The position numbers and the translations under genes were made by a program. Below the pieces are notes generated by a model, which worked only from the letters and a program-made list of their open reading frames with translations, was not told the DNA's origin and did not search any database. From positions 1 to 64,000 of the forward strand of contig NZ_LOQG01000032.1 in assembly GCF_001517835.1 (NCBI RefSeq): a stretch of DNA of 64,000 bases, given 5' to 3'. Of the stretch, positions 8,751 through 20,598 are shown one piece after another (position 1 is the stretch's first letter; each line of letters opens with the position of its first letter). This DNA is from Caviibacter abscessus. GTDB lineage: Bacteria > Fusobacteriota > Fusobacteriia > Fusobacteriales > Leptotrichiaceae.

Positions 8751-9041
8751 ATGTTTGATAGAGAAGAAGTAATCAAAATTGCAAAGTTATCTAAACTTGA
8801 GTTTGATGAAAAAGAGCTATTAGATTTTCAAAGTACATTAAATAGTATTTTTGATTATATGGAAACTCTTAATGAAGTTGATGTTGAAGGTGTAGAACCG
8901 TTATATAACGTTTTAGATATACAAGATAGAACAAGAGAAGATGTTGTATTTAATGCAACAAAAAAAGAAGATTTTTTTAAAAATGCAAACCAAAAAGATG
9001 AAAACTTTATTATAGTACCAAAGATAGTAGCAAGTGAATAA
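8751..9041 (+). CDS. gatC: Aspartyl/glutamyl-tRNA amidotransferase subunit C
   Basis: The 96-aa GatC clamps GatA and GatB together in the amidotransferase that converts Glu-tRNA(Gln) and/or Asp-tRNA(Asn) to the amide form. The sequence fits the family throughout: EVIKIAKLSKLEFDEKEL, then DYMETLNEVDVEGVEP and a C-terminal DIQDRTREDVV segment. AAAGGA near the end of the HAD gene is the SD. It is the first gene of gatC-gatA-gatB, the standard order. Confidence 0.95.
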   Translation: MFDREEVIKIAKLSKLEFDEKELLDFQSTLNSIFDYMETLNEVDVEGVEPLYNVLDIQDRTREDVVFNATKKEDFFKNANQKDENFIIVPKIVASE

Positions 9042-9061
9042 TGAAAGGGTAAGATATTAAA

Positions 9062-10504
9062 ATGAAAATATTTGAATATACAGCGACAGAGCTTAGTGAA
9101 AAAATAAAAGCAAAAGAAATAAGTGCAAAAGAGCTTGTATTATCACTATTGGATAGAATAGAAAAAGTTGATGATAAAATAGGTGCATATGTTAGTTTAA
9201 ATAAAGAAAATGCAATAGAAAATGCGTGTAAACTAGATAATATAGAGGATAAAAAAGGTCTTTTATTCGGTGTGCCGGTAGCCCTTAAAGATAATATTGT
9301 ATCTTATGGTGATAAAACAAGTGCATCCTCAAAAATGTTAGATTCATATATTGGAACTTACGATGCAACAGTTGTGAAAAAAATGAGAGCTGCGAATATA
9401 ATACCAATGGGGAAAGCAAATATGGATGAATTTGCAATGGGCTCATCAAATGAGACTTCATATGTAAAAACAGTTTCAAATCCCTTTGATTTTGAAAGAA
9501 TACCTGGAGGTTCAAGCGGAGGTTCAGCTGCTATGCTTGCAGCTAATGAAGCTTTTATAGCACTTGGTTCAGATACTGGGGGAAGTGTTAGACAGCCAGC
9601 TGCTTTATGTGGAGTTGTTGGACTTAAACCTACTTATGGTAGAGTATCAAGATATGGTCTTATGGCGTTTGGTTCATCTCTTGACCAAATAGGTGTGCTT
9701 GCAAGAAATAGTAAAGATATAGCAGCACTTCTTGAAGTTATAGCCGGATATGATGAAATGGATGCAACTACTGCAAATATACCTGTTCCGCAATATACAA
9801 AACTGCTTGATAAAGATATTAAAGATTTAACTATAGGTCTTCCTAAAGAATATTTCACAAAAGATTTAGATCCTAAAATAAAAAAGAATATAGAAGAAGC
9901 AATAGAAAATTTAAAAAATGTAGGTGTTAAATTTAAAGAAATAAGTTTACCACATACAAAATATGCTGTTGCTACATATTACATAATATCTTCTGCGGAA
10001 GCAGCTTCTAATTTATCAAGATATGATGGAGTTAGATATGGATATAGAGGTTCTAATGAAAGCGTTGAAGATATGTATGTAAAAACAAGAACACAAGGAT
10101 TTGGTTCTGAGGTTAAAAGAAGAATAATGGTAGGAAACTATGTACTTTGTTCAGGATTTTATGATGCGTATTATAAAAAAGCTTCACAAGTTAGAAGACT
10201 TATAAAACAAGATTTTGAAGAAGCTTTAAAAGAAGTAGACCTTATTTTAACTCCGACATCGCCAGTATTAGCATTTAAAAAAGGAGAAAAAATAAAAGAT
10301 CCAGTGACTATGTACTTATCAGATATATATACTGTATCTATAAATTTAGCAGGACTTCCTGCAATATCAGTTCCTTCAGGTTTAGTTGATGGTTTACCTG
10401 TTGGAATGCAATTAATATCAAATTATTTTAGAGAAGATTTATTATTAAATGTATCAAATGTTTATGAAAATATAAGAGGAAAAATTCAATATCCACAAAT
10501 ATAG
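9062..10504 (+). CDS. gatA: Aspartyl/glutamyl-tRNA amidotransferase subunit A
   Basis: The 480-aa amidase-signature subunit hydrolyses glutamine and passes ammonia to GatB. The Ser-cisSer-Lys triad is present: the Lys in PVALKDNI (near residue 78), the cis-Ser in GGSSGGSAAM (near 150), and the nucleophile Ser in GSDTGGSVRQPA (near 177). Full length. SD AAAGGG at about 9044. The complete gatCAB set implies that Gln- and/or Asn-tRNA is made by transamidation here. Confidence 0.97.
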   Translation: MKIFEYTATELSEKIKAKEISAKELVLSLLDRIEKVDDKIGAYVSLNKENAIENACKLDNIEDKKGLLFGVPVALKDNIVSYGDKTSASSKMLDSYIGTYDATVVKKMRAANIIPMGKANMDEFAMGSSNETSYVKTVSNPFDFERIPGGSSGGSAAMLAANEAFIALGSDTGGSVRQPAALCGVVGLKPTYGRVSRYGLMAFGSSLDQIGVLARNSKDIAALLEVIAGYDEMDATTANIPVPQYTKLLDKDIKDLTIGLPKEYFTKDLDPKIKKNIEEAIENLKNVGVKFKEISLPHTKYAVATYYIISSAEAASNLSRYDGVRYGYRGSNESVEDMYVKTRTQGFGSEVKRRIMVGNYVLCSGFYDAYYKKASQVRRLIKQDFEEALKEVDLILTPTSPVLAFKKGEKIKDPVTMYLSDIYTVSINLAGLPAISVPSGLVDGLPVGMQLISNYFREDLLLNVSNVYENIRGKIQYPQI

Positions 10505-10526
10505 TATAAGAAAGGCTTAAAATAAA

Positions 10527-11954
10527 ATGAATTACGAAACAGTTATAGGTCTTGAAGTTCATATTCAATTAAAGACAAAATCAAAAATATGGTGCAGTTC
10601 ATCAGCAAATTATGATGATGAAAAACCTAATACTTGTATAAGTCCAACTTGTATAGGAGAGCCTGGAGCACTTCCAAAATTAAATGATGAAGTATTAAAC
10701 TATGCAATTAAAGCAGCATTAGCGTTAAATTGTAATATAAATAAAATTAGTTATTTTGATAGAAAAAACTATTTTTATCCTGATTCACCAAAAAATTATC
10801 AAATAACACAATTTTTTAAACCATATGCACAAGATGGAAGACTTGAAATAACACTTCCTAATGGAAATAAGTCGTTTGTTGAAATTGAAAGAATACAAAT
10901 AGAAGAAGATACCGCAAAAAGTATACATATTTCAAAAGAAAGTTTACTTAACTTTAACAGAGCATCTATGCCTTTACTTGAAATAATAACAAAACCTGTT
11001 ATAAAAAATGCAAATGAAGCATATGCTTATCTTACAACTTTAAAAGAAAGAATAAAGTATACAAAAATAAGTGATGTAAGTATGGAGTTAGGATCATTAA
11101 GATGTGATGCCAATGTTTCAGTTAGAAAAAAAGGTGATACAAAGCTTGGAACCAGAACGGAAACAAAAAATCTTAATTCTTTCAAAGCTGTAGTTAAAGC
11201 TATAGAATATGAAACAAGCAGACAAATTGATTTACTTGAAAAAGGAAAAAAAGTAGTTCAAGAAACAAGATTATGGGATGAAGAAAATGGTATTACAAGA
11301 ACAATGAGATCAAAAGAAGAAGCCATGGATTATAGATATTTCCCTGAACCTGATTTACCGGCAGTTGTAATATCTGAAGAAAGACTTAATAAAATGAAGG
11401 CTGATATGCCTGAATTTGCTGATGAAAAAATGCAAAGATTTATTAGTGAATACGGTATAGCTATGCTTGAAGCAAAACCGTTGGTAAGTGATTTATTTCT
11501 TGCAGATTATTTTGAAAAGATAGTAAAACTTACAAATTCGCCAAAACACGCATGTAGTTGGGTACTAACAGAAGTTTTAAGGGTACTTAAGGAACAAAAT
11601 ATAACTATTGAGAATTTTAGTATCAGTGCAGAGAGATTATCGCAACTAATAAAATTAATTGATGATGAAGTAATAAGTTCAAAAATAGCAAAAGAAGTAT
11701 TTGCTAAAATGTTGAATACTTGTGAAAATCCAAAAGATATAGTTGAAAAAGAGGGTCTTGTTCAAGTAACGGATACAAAATATATAGAAGAACTAGTAGA
11801 TAAGGTATTACATGATAATCCACAATCAGTTGAAGATTTAAAAGCAGGTAAGGATAGAGCAATAAAACATTTAATGGGTCAAGCTATGAAACTTTCAAAA
11901 GGAAAAGCAAATCCAAAACTTGTGACTGATTTAATATTAAGCAAATGTAAATAA
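10527..11954 (+). CDS. gatB: Aspartyl/glutamyl-tRNA amidotransferase subunit B
   Basis: The 475-aa GatB is the kinase/amidotransferase subunit that phosphorylates the carboxylate on misacylated tRNA and adds ammonia from GatA. The family opening YETVIGLEVHIQL is seen, then the cradle domain (DYRYFPEPDLP) and the C-terminal YqeY-like tail (about 330-475) that binds the tRNA elbow. In GatB the usual zinc-binding cysteines come early; here the corresponding region has CSS, C and C in IWCSSSANYDD and TCISPTC. It is 22 bases after gatA. Confidence 0.97.
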   Translation: MNYETVIGLEVHIQLKTKSKIWCSSSANYDDEKPNTCISPTCIGEPGALPKLNDEVLNYAIKAALALNCNINKISYFDRKNYFYPDSPKNYQITQFFKPYAQDGRLEITLPNGNKSFVEIERIQIEEDTAKSIHISKESLLNFNRASMPLLEIITKPVIKNANEAYAYLTTLKERIKYTKISDVSMELGSLRCDANVSVRKKGDTKLGTRTETKNLNSFKAVVKAIEYETSRQIDLLEKGKKVVQETRLWDEENGITRTMRSKEEAMDYRYFPEPDLPAVVISEERLNKMKADMPEFADEKMQRFISEYGIAMLEAKPLVSDLFLADYFEKIVKLTNSPKHACSWVLTEVLRVLKEQNITIENFSISAERLSQLIKLIDDEVISSKIAKEVFAKMLNTCENPKDIVEKEGLVQVTDTKYIEELVDKVLHDNPQSVEDLKAGKDRAIKHLMGQAMKLSKGKANPKLVTDLILSKCK

Positions 11955-11964
11955 TGGAGAAAAA

Positions 11965-13995
11965 ATGACTAATATTATTATATACTTAATTATTTTTTTC
12001 GTTTTGAGTACTTGCATTTATTTGGTAATATATCGTAGTTATGTAGCAGCATATTTATTTCTTGTATTTGCATTTTTTGTAATTGCAATAGGTAAATTGG
12101 TATATCTACAAGCTTTTACAGGTATTGATGCAAGAGAAAATTTGGATAAAAAACGTCATGGTATAGAAAATATACAAGCAAAAAGAGGTGCTATTATAAC
12201 AAGTGATAATCATAAATTATCATTTGATATTGATAAATACAAAATTATAATAGACCCTACTAACATACCTGAAGTAAAATTAGAAGATGTAATAACTATT
12301 ATATCTCAGACAATTTCACTTGACAGACAGGAATTAAAAAATAAAATAAATGAAAAAAGAGAAAAAAAGAAAAAGTACTTAGATTTAGAAATTGAAATTA
12401 CATATGAAAAAGAAAAAGAACTTAAAGAAAACTTGAAAAAATTAAAAATAAAAGAAAATTGGATATTTTTTAATCAATTTTCTCAAAGATATGTAATAGA
12501 AGATAATGCTTTTGAATCTATACTTGGATTTTTAAATAAGGAAAATCAACCTGTTTATGGTCTAGAAAAAGTATATGATGAACACTTAAGAGGAAAGCCT
12601 GGTAAAGCAAGAATATATAGAGCGGCACTTGGTTCTTTGAAAAATTATACTTTGCAATCACTTACAGATTATGAGATATTAGAACCGGCACAAGAAGGGC
12701 ATAGTATAAAATTAACTATAGATAGTGTAATTCAATATGAACTTGATACGGTTTTAAAAGATACGTTTAATAAATTCCAAGCAGAATCTGTGATGGGTGT
12801 AGTTATTGAAACGCAAACAGGAAAAGTTATAGCTATGGATTCTTTCCCTAAAGCAAGTAATAAAAGTGAAATAAAAAATAGAGTAATAACTGACTTATTT
12901 GAGCCAGGTTCGATATTTAAACCTATAACTATTTCAGCTGCTATGGAAGAAAAACTTATTAATAAAAACACTGTTATATCTTCTGACGGTAATATTAGAG
13001 TAAAAAATAGAATAATTCATGATCACGATAAAACTACTGTTGGAAGTCTTACAGTTGAACAAATAGTAGCAAATTCAGGAAACGTTGCCTTAGTTAAAAT
13101 AGGGCAAATGATGGAAACAGATAAATTCTATGAATATTTAAAGGCATTTGGCTTAGGTCAAAAAACTAAAATAGACACAGCTTATGAAGCAAATGGTAAA
13201 TTATTTTCTTTAAAAGATTTTAGTGAAGTAAGAAAATCCAACGTTTCTTTTGGTCAAGGTATATCAATGACGCAGTTACAAATGATAATGGCATTAAATG
13301 CAACTATAAATGGCGGTAAATTATTAAAACCATATATAGTTGATAAAGCTATAGATTCTAATAATAACGTTGTATTTGAAAATAAGCCGGAAGTATTACA
13401 TAATGTTATAAGTGAATCAACATCAAACCAAATGAAAGAAATGCTTGAAAAAGTTGTTACCTCAGGTACCGGTAGACAAGCAGCAATAGAAGGATATAGA
13501 ATAGGTGGTAAAACAGGAACGGCACAAAAAGCAGGAGCAAGAGGATATGAAAAAGGAAAATACTTTTCATCATTTTTTGCGTTTATTCCGGCAGATAAGC
13601 CTAAATATTCTATACTTATTACAGTAAATGAGCCAAAAGGTGCTTATTATGGTGCAGCAGTTGCACTACCGCCTGTAAAAGTACTTCTTGAAAGACTTAT
13701 AAAATACAAAGGTTTATTACCAACATTGCCTATAGAACAGCCTGAAACACCTATACAAGATTCTATAAATAACATAAAAAAAGTACCGAAAGATTTAGAA
13801 TATATTAAACATCAATTTGAAATAGGGTATATGCCTGATGTTACGGGACTTAGTATAAAATCAATTATAAAGGTTTTCCCTTATTCTAAGTTTCCAAATT
13901 TAAAATTTACAGGTGTAGGTATAGTTCAAAGTCAAAATATACCTGCGGGTACATTACTTAACAAAGATACACAAATAATACTTGAATGTAGATAA
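11965..13995 (+). CDS. Class B penicillin-binding protein with C-terminal PASTA domain (FtsI/PBP2-like transpeptidase)
   Basis: The 676-aa transpeptidase cross-links peptidoglycan. Two N-terminal hydrophobic segments (about 4-20 and 27-46) anchor it. A dimerisation region follows, then the catalytic domain with SxxK at Ser316 (SIFK), SxN at Ser371-Gly-Asn373, and KTG at Lys516. A PASTA domain (about 620-676, MPDVTGLSIKSI to the end) closes the protein. PASTA domains are usual in Gram-positive division PBPs and less so in diderms. The FtsI-type septal role is the most likely one. It is 10 bases after gatB, and its operon ends with a strong terminator. Confidence 0.88.
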   Translation: MTNIIIYLIIFFVLSTCIYLVIYRSYVAAYLFLVFAFFVIAIGKLVYLQAFTGIDARENLDKKRHGIENIQAKRGAIITSDNHKLSFDIDKYKIIIDPTNIPEVKLEDVITIISQTISLDRQELKNKINEKREKKKKYLDLEIEITYEKEKELKENLKKLKIKENWIFFNQFSQRYVIEDNAFESILGFLNKENQPVYGLEKVYDEHLRGKPGKARIYRAALGSLKNYTLQSLTDYEILEPAQEGHSIKLTIDSVIQYELDTVLKDTFNKFQAESVMGVVIETQTGKVIAMDSFPKASNKSEIKNRVITDLFEPGSIFKPITISAAMEEKLINKNTVISSDGNIRVKNRIIHDHDKTTVGSLTVEQIVANSGNVALVKIGQMMETDKFYEYLKAFGLGQKTKIDTAYEANGKLFSLKDFSEVRKSNVSFGQGISMTQLQMIMALNATINGGKLLKPYIVDKAIDSNNNVVFENKPEVLHNVISESTSNQMKEMLEKVVTSGTGRQAAIEGYRIGGKTGTAQKAGARGYEKGKYFSSFFAFIPADKPKYSILITVNEPKGAYYGAAVALPPVKVLLERLIKYKGLLPTLPIEQPETPIQDSINNIKKVPKDLEYIKHQFEIGYMPDVTGLSIKSIIKVFPYSKFPNLKFTGVGIVQSQNIPAGTLLNKDTQIILECR

Positions 13996-14003
13996 ATAAT
14001 ACG

Positions 14004-14029
14004 ACTGACCTTTTGTAGGTCAGTTTTTA
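14004..14029 (+). terminator. Intrinsic terminator after the PBP gene
   Basis: An 8-bp stem (actgacct 14004-14011 with aggtcagt 14017-14024) and a run of five T. It marks the end of the ftsK-to-PBP operon. Confidence 0.9.
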
Positions 14030-14056
14030 AATTACTTAATATTTATTATACTTTGA

Positions 14057-16955
<2,899 letters not shown>

Positions 16956-16956
16956 G

Positions 16957-17484
16957 ATGAAAAAAATAAATAAAAAACTTACTTGTTTGATGCTTATAAT
17001 TTTAATGATTATAAAATACTTATTACATACAACTTCTATTCCTAATATAATGATGACAACATTTGGATTATTGGTAACATTTTTTCATTATCATATTTTT
17101 AAACATTTAATAGCAGATGTAAATGTAAAATGGAGAAAATTTATTTTAAGTTCGGTAATAATAACTAATTTATTTACCACAGTTATAAATGCTTCAGCAT
17201 ATTTTAATGATTTAGTTTTATTTTCTTTTACATTTATGACTATGGTTATCTTAGCAAAATTAGTATTTACAATTTCTTGTTTAATGTTAGTTAATGAATG
17301 CTTTGAAAAAGATAATAAAAAGTACTTACCTGTATCAATAGGTTTTTTGTTCCTGTCATTACTTAGTTTTGTTGAAATACTATTAAATATTGAAGCTATA
17401 GTTGAATTAGTCATATTATTTTACTATTTATATATATCAAAACAAGGAAAAGAAAATGACAAAACTGACAATATACAAAAATAG
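16957..17484 (+). CDS. Small multi-pass membrane protein of unknown function
   Basis: The 175-aa protein has about five hydrophobic segments (residues about 9-25, 30-48, 62-80, 84-110, 123-155) separated by short basic or polar loops. The C-terminus is charged (KQGKENDKTDNIQK). No family motif is recognised. I choose ATG 16957 rather than ATG 16945: the upstream TPR gene stops at 16955 and GGGGAA (16947-16952) then serves as SD. It overlaps alr by 29 bases, so it is likely translated together with it. A link to the cell envelope is guessed from position only. Confidence 0.75.
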   Translation: MKKINKKLTCLMLIILMIIKYLLHTTSIPNIMMTTFGLLVTFFHYHIFKHLIADVNVKWRKFILSSVIITNLFTTVINASAYFNDLVLFSFTFMTMVILAKLVFTISCLMLVNECFEKDNKKYLPVSIGFLFLSLLSFVEILLNIEAIVELVILFYYLYISKQGKENDKTDNIQK

Positions 17485-18472
17485 AATAAAGCATAATTTA
17501 GAGATAATTAACAGTTTATCTAAAAACAATATATATATACTAAAAGATAATGCATATGGAATGGGCATAGAAAATATAGCCAAGGTTATAAGCAAGCTTG
17601 GATTTAAATATTATGGGGTTTCAACAGTTGATGAAGCTTTAAAAATAAGAAAAAATGTAAAAGATGCAAGAATTTTAATACTTTCAGTTATAGAACCTAA
17701 GGATTTAAAAAAAGCAAAAGAATACGACTTGGAAATTAGTTTAAGTAGTGTAGAAATTTTAAAAGAATATTTAAAATTTACAAATATTAATTTGTTTAAT
17801 ATACCTGTTCATATAAAAATTAATACAGGTTTAAATAGGCTGGGGTTTAATATTGATGAACTTAATGTTTTAAATAATTTTAATTTAAATATTAAGTCTA
17901 TATATTCTCATCTTGCAGATGTAAATAATAAAGATAGAACAAAAAAGCAAATTGAAAATTTTGAAAAAGCAATAAGTAAAACTAAAATAAAAAAAGCACA
18001 TTTACTTGCTACACCAGGACTTTTTAAATTTAAAGATAAATATTTATATGATTATTGTAGAGTCGGGATGTCAATTTACGGATTAAATGAGGATATGGGA
18101 TTAGTTAATGCTTTTGCTTTAATGACAAAAATAATAGCTGTAAGAAATATAAAAAAAGGTGAATATATACTTTACTCTAGTGATTATATAGCAAAAAAGG
18201 ACATGACTGTTGCAATAATTCCTGTTGGTTATAGTCATGGAAATATTTTTTATAATCACGTTATGATAAATAATAAAAGAGCAAAAATATTAGCTAAACC
18301 TTGTATGGATATGTCTGTAATTGATATAAGCGGTATTAAAGTAAATCTTTTTGATGATGTATATATAATAGGAAATGGTATAACAGTAAACATGATTGCA
18401 AAAAAATATAAAACAATACCTGATGAAATTGTTACAAGTATATCAACTGATATAGAGAGAGTAGTGAAATAA
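17456..18472 (+). CDS. alr: Alanine racemase
   Basis: The 338-aa PLP-dependent fold-type III enzyme makes D-alanine for peptidoglycan. The PLP lysine is Lys30 in LKDNAYGMG (the usual signature is VKANAYGHG). The YG-type catalytic tyrosine region is ILYSSDY and the domain ends in the family's VGYSHG-type turn (usually GYADG). It is slightly shorter than the usual 360-380 aa but has both domains. The start ATG 17456 overlaps the previous gene; AAGGA is the SD. D-Ala is used by ddl at 57612. Substitutions near the PLP lysine are a little unusual but the core is kept. Confidence 0.88.
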   Translation: MTKLTIYKNRIKHNLEIINSLSKNNIYILKDNAYGMGIENIAKVISKLGFKYYGVSTVDEALKIRKNVKDARILILSVIEPKDLKKAKEYDLEISLSSVEILKEYLKFTNINLFNIPVHIKINTGLNRLGFNIDELNVLNNFNLNIKSIYSHLADVNNKDRTKKQIENFEKAISKTKIKKAHLLATPGLFKFKDKYLYDYCRVGMSIYGLNEDMGLVNAFALMTKIIAVRNIKKGEYILYSSDYIAKKDMTVAIIPVGYSHGNIFYNHVMINNKRAKILAKPCMDMSVIDISGIKVNLFDDVYIIGNGITVNMIAKKYKTIPDEIVTSISTDIERVVK

Positions 18473-18491
18473 AAGGAGAGACAAAACAATA

Positions 18492-19277
18492 ATGAAAAAA
18501 TATTTGATTTTATTTTTAATGTTACTAAACATTGTTTCGTGCAATAAAAAAGAGAAACAGGAAAAGCCAGTTTTAAAAACAGAAGTAGTACAAATTGAAA
18601 ATAAAGAAGAAAAGCAAGAAGAAAAAAAAGAAGAGAAAATAGAAGAAAAGCAAAAGGAAGATAAAAATAAAAAAGTTGTATATTTAACATTTGATGATGG
18701 ACCTACAAAAACTACAACTTTAGAGGTTTTAAGAATTTTAAAAGAAAATGATATAAAAGCAACTTTTTTTGTAATAGGGCAAAATCCAGAAATATATAAA
18801 CAGATAGTTGAACAAGGTCATAAATTAGAAATACATACTTATACACATAAGTATAAAGAAGTTTATGCTTCAGTAGATAGTTATTTTGCAGATTTATATA
18901 GACTTAGAGACTTAATAAAAGAAACAACAGGGCTAGATCCTAAAATAGTTAGAATGCCTGGAGGTTCAAGTACAACAAGAGCTTCAAGAGAGTTAAAAAA
19001 ACAAATTTTAAGAAGATTAAAAAAAGAAGGTTTCATTTTCCAAGATTGGAACTGTGATAGTAAAGATGCAAGTGGAAAGTTATTTTCACCTGAAGAAGAG
19101 GCAGAAAATAGTTTTTGTAATTTTAAAAAGGTTAATTTATTAATGCATGATACTAAAAAATCAACAGTTTTGGCATTACAACACATAATAGATAAATATA
19201 AAGAACATGGATATACTTTTGAAGTATTAACAGAAAATAGTCCAAAATTTCAACATATGAGAGAACCTAAAGACTAA
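18492..19277 (+). CDS. Polysaccharide deacetylase (NodB homology) lipoprotein
   Basis: The 261-aa protein opens with a lipoprotein signal ending NIVSC (Cys17), followed by a highly charged K/E-rich stalk (about 19-58). The NodB domain (about 60-240) has motif 1 TFDDGP, motif 2 HTYTH (metal-binding His pair), and motif 3 RMPGGSS. Motif 4 (around DWNCDSKDAS) and motif 5 (LLMHDTKK) follow. Such enzymes remove acetyl groups from GlcNAc or MurNAc in peptidoglycan or surface polymers, often giving lysozyme resistance. It is 19 bases after alr and before rsmB. The substrate is inferred. Confidence 0.88.
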   Translation: MKKYLILFLMLLNIVSCNKKEKQEKPVLKTEVVQIENKEEKQEEKKEEKIEEKQKEDKNKKVVYLTFDDGPTKTTTLEVLRILKENDIKATFFVIGQNPEIYKQIVEQGHKLEIHTYTHKYKEVYASVDSYFADLYRLRDLIKETTGLDPKIVRMPGGSSTTRASRELKKQILRRLKKEGFIFQDWNCDSKDASGKLFSPEEEAENSFCNFKKVNLLMHDTKKSTVLALQHIIDKYKEHGYTFEVLTENSPKFQHMREPKD

Positions 19278-19296
19278 GAAAGAGAGAAGTATAATA

Positions 19297-20598
19297 ATGA
19301 TTAAAGATGATATAATACATCTTCTTGATAATATTATTGAAAAAAATAAATTTAGTAATATAGAAATTAATTATTATTTTAATATAAAAAATTATACGAA
19401 AGCAGAAAAAGCTTTTATTAAAAATGTATTAAGTGAAACAATGAAAAACTTAATATACATTGATTATATAATAGATTTTTTTGCTAAAAATGTAAGTAAA
19501 AGAAAAATAAGACAATTACTTAGAATATCAGTAGCACAAATTTTATTTATGGATTCTGATAACAAAGGTGTTGTTTACGAGGCTGTTGAAATTGCTAAAC
19601 TTGTAAATATACATCAAGGAAAATTTGTTAATTCAGTTTTAAAAAATGTGATAAATAATATAGATAAAGTAAATGAAAGTATAGCGGAAAATAATAAATT
19701 ATCTATAATGCTTTCATATCCAAAATGGATAGTTGAAAAAATTAAAATAGATTGGTCTGATGATTATGAGGAAATACTTAAATCATTTAAACAAAAATCA
19801 TATTTATCTGTTAGAATAAATAGAAAAAAAATAAATAGAGAACAATTTTTAGATAGAATAAAAGATATTGATACTAAAATTTTATTTGAAGTTGAAGATG
19901 TATTTTATGTGTCTAATTCAAAAATAATGGAAGCAAAAATTTTTAATGATGATGAAATATTTTTCCAAGATGCATCTTCATATATAGTAGCAAAGAATAT
20001 GGATATAAAAGATAGTGCTAGAGTACTCGATGCTTGTTGTGCACCAGGTGGTAAAACACTTGCAATGCTTTCTTTATATAATCCCAAAAAAATTATTTGT
20101 ACCGATATATATGATCATAAAATAGATTTATTAAAATCTTTAAAAGAAAAATATAATTATGAAAATATGGAAGTTATAAAAAACGATGCTTCACATGAAG
20201 GTTCATTTTATGAAAAATATTTTGATAAAATATTACTTGATGTACCTTGTTCAGGTCTTGGAGTATTAAGAAAAAAGCCTGAAAAAGTTTATAGTTTACA
20301 ATTAAGTGATATAAAAGCATTAAAAAAATTGCAAAAGAAAATATTTGAAACCAATTTAACTTATCTTAAAGATGATGGGGAATTGATTTATAGTACTTGT
20401 ACTATAACTAAAAATGAAAATACAAATAATGTTAAATACTTTTTAGAAAAATACAATAATTTAAAAGTATTGCCACTTGAAATTCCTGAAAATGTACAAT
20501 ATGAAACAGATGAATTTGGTGGTGTATATATAAGTCATAAAAATAAGTATCTTGATGGCTTTTATATAATAAAATTTAAAAAAATAAAGGATATGTAA
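19297..20598 (+). CDS. rsmB: 16S rRNA (cytosine-967-C5)-methyltransferase RsmB
   Basis: The 433-aa enzyme has a NusB-like RNA-binding domain (residues about 1-130) and a Rossmann methyltransferase domain. The SAM loop is DACCAPGGKT. The catalytic cysteines lie in LLDVPCSGLGVL and in STCTITKNEN, the NOL1/NOP2/Sun signature. It methylates C967 of 16S rRNA by family rule. Its stop codon overlaps the next start by one base. Confidence 0.95.
   Translation: MIKDDIIHLLDNIIEKNKFSNIEINYYFNIKNYTKAEKAFIKNVLSETMKNLIYIDYIIDFFAKNVSKRKIRQLLRISVAQILFMDSDNKGVVYEAVEIAKLVNIHQGKFVNSVLKNVINNIDKVNESIAENNKLSIMLSYPKWIVEKIKIDWSDDYEEILKSFKQKSYLSVRINRKKINREQFLDRIKDIDTKILFEVEDVFYVSNSKIMEAKIFNDDEIFFQDASSYIVAKNMDIKDSARVLDACCAPGGKTLAMLSLYNPKKIICTDIYDHKIDLLKSLKEKYNYENMEVIKNDASHEGSFYEKYFDKILLDVPCSGLGVLRKKPEKVYSLQLSDIKALKKLQKKIFETNLTYLKDDGELIYSTCTITKNENTNNVKYFLEKYNNLKVLPLEIPENVQYETDEFGGVYISHKNKYLDGFYIIKFKKIKDM

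Noticed and set aside
18256-18690. Minus-strand ORF of 144 codons opposite alr and the deacetylase gene
   Set aside because: Low-complexity F/L/I-rich protein typical of the antisense of A+T-rich genes; it crosses two clear + strand genes and has no SD.
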